From: Lottia gigantea | Taxonomy: Eukaryota > Mollusca > Gastropoda > Lottiidae | NCBI RefSeq assembly: GCF_000327385.1 | Contig: NW_008708133.1 | Location: 2,754,941-2,818,940, forward strand | DNA length: 64,000 nt | Direction of reading: 5' to 3' | Shown: positions 57,276-64,000 of the stretch, in pieces | How positions within the stretch are numbered: the stretch's first letter is position 1 | How the letters are laid out: each line of letters starts with the position of its first letter | Made by a program: the position numbers and the translations under genes | Notes under the pieces: model-generated | Seen by the model: only the letters and a program-made list of their open reading frames with translations | Database searches by the model: none | What the model was told of the DNA's origin: nothing

Positions 57276-60214
57276 GATTGACAAAACGACAACTAGAATA
57301 TTCTGCTGTGCCAAGAACCTCGACTCATGGCCAATTGACAAAGTGGGCATTCAATAGTTAATATTAGCATTCAATCATTAAACCTGACATTAAAGCAATT
57401 TAAAAATCGTAGGTAGCCTTGGCCACGCTTTAATTATTATCCTTTAATCCTTTCGTTACGTATCCCGATAATGACCAATTGAAACGCAACGGTAATCAAA
57501 AGTGTTGATAAAAAAAGGGGTGTAGTCTGACACTGTCAATCATCTTCTGATATAATATATTGATAATATTTGAACAGCGTGGCCAAATTTAGATTATTTG
57601 ACAGAGTGGTTCTGTACTCAAGTAGGCCCTAATAATTCTACTCTTCACATTGACTGCATTGCATTCGCTAATTTCCAATATTGAAAACTTTTTATATTGA
57701 CATCACACGATAAAAATGAACTTGATTATGATAATGTAAATTATTGAAACGCAGTGAACAAAATCTTAAAGGTTATGATATCTAACCTTCACTTAATGCC
57801 TTAAATTTTGACACTCAAGATGAAAATTATATATTTTTTTTTATTGTGCAGCTTAAAAAAAACCATATTCGTCATAATTGATTATGAAAAACCACAAATT
57901 TACGATAAGCTGTGATATCGTAAACAAACTTTATGATGAGTAAGGCTAATACAATATCAGGTAATACCATTGGAATTCCTGGATTATCTAAAAAGCACAT
58001 CGATTACGTCATACAGGTGAATCACTGTGTTACTAATAATAGTAACAATGTTTTATAACAGGAATTTCATCTTGTGTGATACCTACATTAACAACCTGTG
58101 AATCAGTCAAAGTTGCTGAGTATTTTTATATTAATATCTTGGTTTGAAATTTGAATGAATTTCAATACTTTCACAACATTTTAATGGACATTTCATACCC
58201 TTAAGCGTTGCTGCCATTTCTTCCTATGAAAATACACCACTTATAGCATTGAAGAGATACATGTTCTGAGTGATAAAGCAATAATATACTGAGGAATGTG
58301 TTACTAAAATAATCGAGTGATGAAGTAATACGTGTCCTGAATTACTGAGTTCAGCAGCAATACGCCACTGAGCAGTAGTGGAGCCTGGCTTACGTCCGAG
58401 GGGGGACTAGGTAATACCATTACTGAGAAGCCGAAAAACGTATTGCACCCCAGAAAAAATCTGCGGACCGACCAACCACACCATTGCTCTTCGGAATATA
58501 TTAATAGCACTACCAACAATTAAGTCTGGATCCTGGCCTGCTGTGAGATGATGCGATGGAGGTGGGGGACTGAAGCATAAGTACTAGCAGATATTTAAAG
58601 AATTCCTTATAAGAAAATAATTTGAAGAGTTTTATTATTGTCAAATATAATCGCAGGAGGTCTTATTCAACCTTAACCCTTGGAAATCAGACACCGTCTA
58701 TAAATAATTAAGGTAATAATATATGTAGATGAGCTATGTTTCATTCAGTTTTTACGGTAGATCAGTAGAGAGTACTGTAAATTCTACACCTATGCCAAAT
58801 GTATGTGGCATAGGGTACTTATATTTACTTCCATGTGTAACAATAAATGATTGCTATATCAATCATAGGATATAATAAACTTTACATATGTGACAGATTT
58901 ATCAACAAAGTACCGTATTATGATTTATGAAGTGGAAAATAATTTGTAGCTAGAAACCTTTAATAGGAGTACTCCCTAAAGAACGGTTAAAACATGTGTT
59001 ATGCATGTTAACATAAAGGGTCAATCAACATAAAGTAGCTATAATACCGATTAGTTTTTGGGGAGTTATTTCCCTTGAATAAATGTAGTGGAGCGGATAG
59101 TGGGTAAATTATTTCATTTGATGAGACAAGCACAAACTTGGCATGACTGTTCCTTAAAAAGTAACTGAATAAAAAATATCGTTGGCCATTCAGATTTGGT
59201 CTTTTTCGAAATGGCAGCCAGTAAAACAAAATGGCGAGATTTGCCTTCCAATAAACATGGATATTTCTCATAATATGCTGATTTTTGTCAGGATAGGTCC
59301 AGGAATATGTTTAAAACATACTTAAAGTCCTAGAAAAATCAGCTAGAGCGTTTTCCAAAATCCAAGATGGCGACCAAAATCATTTCCTGTTTTTCTCATA
59401 AATCTAAAACGAAGTTACCCAAAAACACAAAAAGTTTATAAATATATATTTTGAGATACAAGAAACCCCCAAAAACTACCTACAAAACTGAACATTTCGA
59501 AGTCTTACTATCTTGTAATATCATCTCAATTCAAGCCTCAAATGACACAGGTAAAAGTTTAAAAATTGAATTCCCAGTTGTATTTAGCGATTGGTTTTAT
59601 ATTCTCCAAAAAATATATTAAAAGGTATATCATTCATTATCCTAAGAGTCAGATGCTGTATCTTAAATGTTAATGTCCTATTTGTGTTGGTGAGGCCATC
59701 CCATTACTGCACATTGAGGCACAAAGTTTCTTTCTGCTTCATGTCATGCTTCTGCAACAACATGGATTAATCCCACACGTTTCAATGTTCAGCAAAGTGA
59801 GTCTCGACAGGTGTCTTTGTCTTATCTTCTGTTGGAGTTAGCCTTTCGGACTGTAAGATAAATGTCACTTTGCTGCAATACTAGTTGATGATAGACTTTC
59901 TAGCTGAAATAAACTCAGAGACTAATTGCCCATGTGTATGCTTTTTGTATGCTGGTTCCATTTTTAATAAAGAATGCAAGCTTCTACAACTCTTTTTACC
60001 TTGTCATGGATACTTCCACGGTCCGTGAAGGTACCAAATGAAATGTTTTAGTGAAATTTTGCGGTCATCCGTTCCACAAATGAGGATCTACACCGAACGA
60101 CTGTTCGCTACTGTACTCTGAAGAACTATAAACAGTTGGTAAAAGGTCGATTTCTTAGCAACACAGTGAAATGAAATGAATACAGTTTTACTTGTCTTCA
60201 ACGTGTGGGCTAGA

Positions 60215-60420
60215 AATGACGGGCGACGCCATGCAGGGTACAATGAAGGAACTTTTGACAGGGAAGCGGCATTTGCCTACTCTTTTTCAAACTTTCGAGG
60301 GATCTTTAACGTGCACAATCTGTAGTCGGGGCCTCGTTTTATTGTCCCATCCGAAAGACTAGACGCCTTTTCCATGTTAGCCCCTCTTACCTGCTAGCAG
60401 TATTGTTAGAACGAACGAAC
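60215..60420 (+). repeat. Best-preserved copy of the GGGATCTTTAACGTGCAC-core repeat
   Basis: It carries 'gggcgacgccatgcagggta', 'gaaggaacttttgacaggga', 'gcggcatttgcctactcttt', 'cgagggatctttaacgtgca' and 'cccatccgaaagactagacg' in order. This is the fullest copy in the window and helps define the family's extent. Confidence 0.65.
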
Positions 60421-61639
60421 AAGGGTAACGAACCCAGATTCCTTTCAGTGTCACCTGGTAATTGATATGACCATAGAAATTTTTATAGCGGAAGAAACGA
60501 ATTATGAGATATCAAATACTAATGTTATGTAATGCCCGAAAACAATAGGTTATATTGAAACTGAACGACAATAACATGTAAACATGAAAGAATAGTAAGG
60601 CAGCATTCAAGGTAATTCACCAAATGGACAAATGATAGCACCAAACGACATACCTCCTGTGTTCAGGCAGTTGATGAAATTGGGTTGTATATAAAAAAGT
60701 TGATGTATAAGCAAAATGAATTAGTGTCACCGTAAACCTTGTAATTATGTGTGGCATTTACATAGAGTTTGTAAAACAAATATCTGTTGAACTCGTCGAC
60801 ATGAAAACTCCTCTTAGATGAAAATCAACTAATATACATGTATTTGATCATGCACATATATATAGCAATGATGAAATGCAATAACTAAGGTGATACAGAT
60901 TATTTGCAATAGAGCTAGTCGATTTGGGTAACAGGTAACTTTTTTACGAACATATTTCGTTACTGACCGAAACATCTGTCTCCATTCCAGCCTCTGTTAG
61001 CTGTTTGGATAGATGTCAGCTGGTGTAAGGGCAGAAAATTACATATCAAATGGGGACATTCTGCATCTCCGCAGGTTCGAGGGTTATAAACCTATTTAGA
61101 TATCTCGCATCATTTTCTCCCTACACCATTTATGTCACGCCCCTGGCTCCATCAAAGATGTTTTTACCGAAACTGATCTTGTGTTGGCCATTTAAGTACA
61201 AATGTCAGTTGATACTAACCAGACGAAAGCTACGGTGATTCAAAGACCAATTTACAATCATCGTAAAGGTTATTCAATATTATGCTATTTCTAGTGTGTA
61301 AAATGCCCAATACCCATTTAACGTGGTCTTTTCTGACTCTACTCCAGCTGACAACTGACAAAATATCCATCAGAGGCTGGAATAGAGGTAGATGTTTCGG
61401 ACTAATTTGGTTACTGATGATTATTTTACAGAAAGCTTGCCAAACAAGGGAAACAAACGCCCACACAGCAGTTTATAATTTTTTTTAGATTCAATAAAGA
61501 GCAGTGTGAGTCATTATCTGCCAAGTTTTTATTCAATATTCAGAAAATTGCAAAAGTAATCGTCTCCTTACTCATGACGTTATCAATTCCTATTATTACA
61601 CAAAGTTTCAAATTGATTGAAAATTGCAGCTTTTATAGT

Positions 61640-61930
61640 GCAGAAAAATTTTAATGTGTTTTCACTAGGTCGAACGCAATAACTCAAAATGGTCACAGAA
61701 AAATTCATTAAAAGTCAGAAAATAACGCGTTGTGTTGTCCTACAAATTTCGACACGTTTTACTAAGTCCAGGGCAATAACTCAAAATACATTTTTTGAAA
61801 AATCGTTAAATTAGATATAAATATCGGACCAAATCTAATATAAATCGATTGAAAATTGTAGCTTCCATCGTGCTCTTTCGGTGCGTTTTACTAAGTCAAG
61901 GGCAATAACTCAAAAACAGTTCATCCAGGC
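61640..61930 (+). repeat. 'gggcaataactc' dispersed repeat, three blocks
   Basis: The blocks 'cgaacgcaataactcaaaat', 'agtccagggcaataactcaa' and 'agtcaagggcaataactcaa' recur at spacings of about 80-120 bp, each preceded by a 'gcgttttactaagtc'-type stretch. They resemble repeats common in molluscan genomes. Confidence 0.6.
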
Positions 61931-62105
61931 TCGTAGCCAATCTTGCCATGGATGACTGGAAAATTCAGTAACATGCAAGAAGGTGCCTTTCTTTCTATAA
62001 TATTTCTGAGAGCTATAAAGATATGGTGTCACCAGCTCAACTGAAACGTTCTCATGCCGCTATACTATGCAATCGAATTCGCACCTTCGGTCCGACCCCC
62101 TTTGA

Positions 62106-62276
62106 ATAAATCCTGCGTACGCCACTTTCCCTAAATTATATGCACTGGCTGCAAGCGTTGCCACATTCGGTTCTAGTACCGCTGTGTGTGAAAGCAGGTT
62201 TTCAACTCTTACAACAGGAAGCTTACCCAGAAAATTAACTTGGACGTATTTGTTCAACGTTTTGCCATAAAACATA
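62106..62276 (+). mobile_element. hAT-type transposase fragment (C-terminal dimerisation region)
   Basis: The plus-strand frame at 62133 reads KLYALAASVATFGSSTAVCE followed by SRFSTLT. This fits the hAT dimerisation motif (hydrophobic run, S/T-x-x-x-CE-x-x-FS-x-L). It is a short isolated remnant; a stop lies just upstream at 62103 and the usual RNRL/helix after FSTL is not evident. No other part of a transposase was recognised nearby. Confidence 0.5.
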
Positions 62277-62639
62277 CCCGACTACGTTTAAACTAAAACG
62301 GCAATAAAAATGTAACGTATTATAACTTGTGTGTTTTAACAAAAATAATCTCGAATCTAAAATACTCCGTGAAAGTTCGTTTCCCGACGTTTAATCGTCT
62401 GTCAAGATGCTTTGCTAAATTGCCCCCCTCGATTGCCCCCCAGGAGTACTGGTCAGGCTGGAGCTGTGTTCATCACAAAATCTGTAGTTTGTAATAATAA
62501 TAATATATTTATTTCGATACTTCGGTCATATAAAATATTATAAATTTTATAAATGACAAGGAAAGAAGGCGACGGCGGCTTAAACAATGAATACATTACA
62601 AAATACAATAATCGAGACAACTGTGGGTCTGGATAATCA

Positions 62640-62905
62640 TAAATCTATATTAGGAGTGCGCTAAATTAGTGTGGTTCCTATTGCGCTCACAAATTTTGAA
62701 TAAGTCGAGGGTAATAACCCATGAAACGTTCATCGAAAAAAAATCGTCAAAATCGAACATGTCCAAGATCTCATCAATATGAATGATAACAACTCGTTTC
62801 ATTTAAATCAGATAAAAACTGTAGTCTCTATGGTGCTCACAAGAAATGTTGAACGGACGGACCGACAAAACGACAGACCGACGGACAGACAGGAGCAACA
62901 GCAAT
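62640..62905 (+). repeat. 'gggtaataaccc' dispersed repeat with ACGGAC-type tail
   Basis: It contains 'gtcgagggtaataaccca', then 'aaaactgtagtctctatggtgctcac'-type sequence parallel to 61860-61885. It ends in a run of GACGGAC/GACAGAC-like units (62856-62891), the usual 3' end of this repeat type. Confidence 0.6.
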
Positions 62906-63148
62906 ATATGCCGTCACTGTTCACTGCACAGAGGTGGGATGTTATTTTACCCTGATACAAGTTACTGTAGTTGCTCATCCATTTCTCATCCATCCTTTCC
63001 TCTGGCAGGACCAAGCCTTTTTGTTTGAAACGTTCTCAATTTTTTTCGTTGAGATAATGATGAAGTCTTTGAATAGTGTCGAGATTAGGCGGTCAGGACA
63101 TCAGCTTCTTCAGCAACAGGATTTTTTTTAATCAAAAGCAATTCTTAC

Positions 63149-63199
63149 CTGATGATGTAGAGCTGTGCCTTCTAGTAGGATGGTCTATATCATATTCAA
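63149..63199 (-). CDS. Possible internal exon of an unidentified minus-strand gene
   Basis: A 51-nt segment lies between a plausible acceptor (ctaactgatggaacag, with a CTAAC branch-like motif) and a strong donor (CAG|gtaaga). It is phase 1 on both sides and would encode EYDIDHPTRRHSSTSS. The serine/threonine/arginine-rich peptide is protein-like, but no partner exon was found in the window. Chance is possible. Confidence 0.2.
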
Positions 63200-64000
63200 C
63201 TGTTCCATCAGTTAGTTATCATTCATATCATTTATATTGATTTTAATTATGAATAATAGTCTAACGGTTAATTTATTTTATATTCATGTTGTATATTATG
63301 TAGATCACATTATAGATGTCTATACTATCTACATTATTTCTCGAATTCTTTATGTCTACTATGTTGAAGAGCAAGTATAATATATCTGGAGGGACAATTT
63401 GAGAATTGCAATAAAAATAGGGGTAGGACTATGCTGATGATAAGCTCTGTCTATAAAGAAAGGGATAGTCTACATAGCAGTCTGAACAATTACATCCCGT
63501 CTGTGGCCAAGTCGACTGACAGCTGGTCAGATATAGACCTACAATATATTATAAAGTTATAAAGTTGTTTGACTTTGCCTAGACGATACAAGTACAAGTG
63601 ATGCGTCTCGATGATAATAACCCATGTTCAGCCTTGATTTGACCCAGATAAAATATTAAAACACGACTTATTTACATATTGTCCTTCAAACCTCCCAGCT
63701 TGAGTTCATTCTTGATTTAAACAGAGGAGAATATATGTCATGGAGGACCTGTTGCTGTTTTGACCTTGACGTGACCGGTTTTCAAACATTTTTTTTGGAC
63801 GAACTTCCAGGTCGGTGGGGTGCGATATTCTACTGTTATACATCGAAACTTCATTTCATTTTAATATACATGTAATATAATTATGAGTCATGTTCTGGAA
63901 CTATAAAAAATTAATATTCATATTTCATGCTCTATTGGTAAATGTACTTGACGTCTAATTATAGGATAGGTATATGAAATAAATTACATCATCATGTAAA
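63200..64000. other. Non-coding end of window
   Basis: AT-rich sequence in which I see no gene, RNA or clear repeat. Confidence 0.5.

Larger units (their letters stand above)
54690..63148. other. Gene-poor flank with old repeat copies
   Basis: No confident gene is seen. Recognisable pieces are repeat copies at about 57160-57275 and 60215-60420, 'gggcaataactc' repeats at about 61640-61920 and 62640-62905, and a hAT fragment at about 62106-62276. Small perfect hairpins are present, for example ttttgacag/ctgtcaaaa near 56413-56435 and cctatgcca/tggcatagg near 58790-58816. Two 'aagatggcg'-type blocks occur near 59220-59370. Confidence 0.5.

Noticed and set aside
62060-62275. 71-codon minus-strand frame
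   Set aside because: It is antisense to the recognisable hAT dimerisation fragment on the plus strand.
1-64000. CRISPR arrays, operons, riboswitches or bacterial defence systems
   Set aside because: The window is a spliced eukaryotic genome. The tandem repeats are minisatellites without unique spacers, and no prokaryotic gene was seen.

Overview
The window looks like a stretch of an AT-rich, intron-rich animal genome, most likely a lophotrochozoan and probably a mollusc. The three recognisable proteins align with animal families by eye. The dispersed repeats around a core like 'agggcaataactc', with an ACGGAC-type tail, are a kind I associate with molluscan genomes. No species can be named from the sequence alone.

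Layout. Bases 1-74 (minus) hold what looks like the first codons of a gene cut by the window edge. Bases 1154-2668 (minus) are an uninterrupted 504-codon Hedgehog acyltransferase (HHAT) gene. It is divergent, across about 1.3 kb, from a 15-exon pseudouridine synthase 7 gene (PUS7, plus strand, 3932-12601). PUS7 is tail-to-tail with a 37-exon filamin gene (minus strand, 48586 down to 15789). I assembled both spliced genes exon by exon. The PUS7 model is 612 aa and the filamin model 2463 aa; every junction keeps frame and nearly all use standard GT-AG sites. The filamin has two calponin-homology domains, 22 Ig-like repeats (repeats equivalent to vertebrate 7 and 10 appear absent), hinge 1 and hinge 2.

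From 48.6 to 64 kb no confident gene is seen. That region holds a degenerate 33-bp minisatellite (49.7-50.3 kb), a 2.1-kb minisatellite with 42/48-bp units (52.5-54.7 kb), old repeat copies and a hAT transposase fragment. Introns carry more repeats: a 22-bp minisatellite in PUS7 whose unit contains a perfect splice donor, a 28-bp minisatellite in filamin, hairpin and TIR elements, and two inverted-orientation copies of one repeat family in the two genes.

Most interesting signal: filamin introns 5 and 6 contain one 21-nt and four 9-nt microexon candidates. All fit phase 1/phase 1 and keep frame, and the 9-nt ones form two look-alike pairs. If used, they would tune the B-C loop of repeat 2 and the linker between repeats 2 and 3. 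The three proteins have no known joint pathway (Hedgehog palmitoylation, RNA pseudouridylation, actin crosslinking); their adjacency looks incidental.
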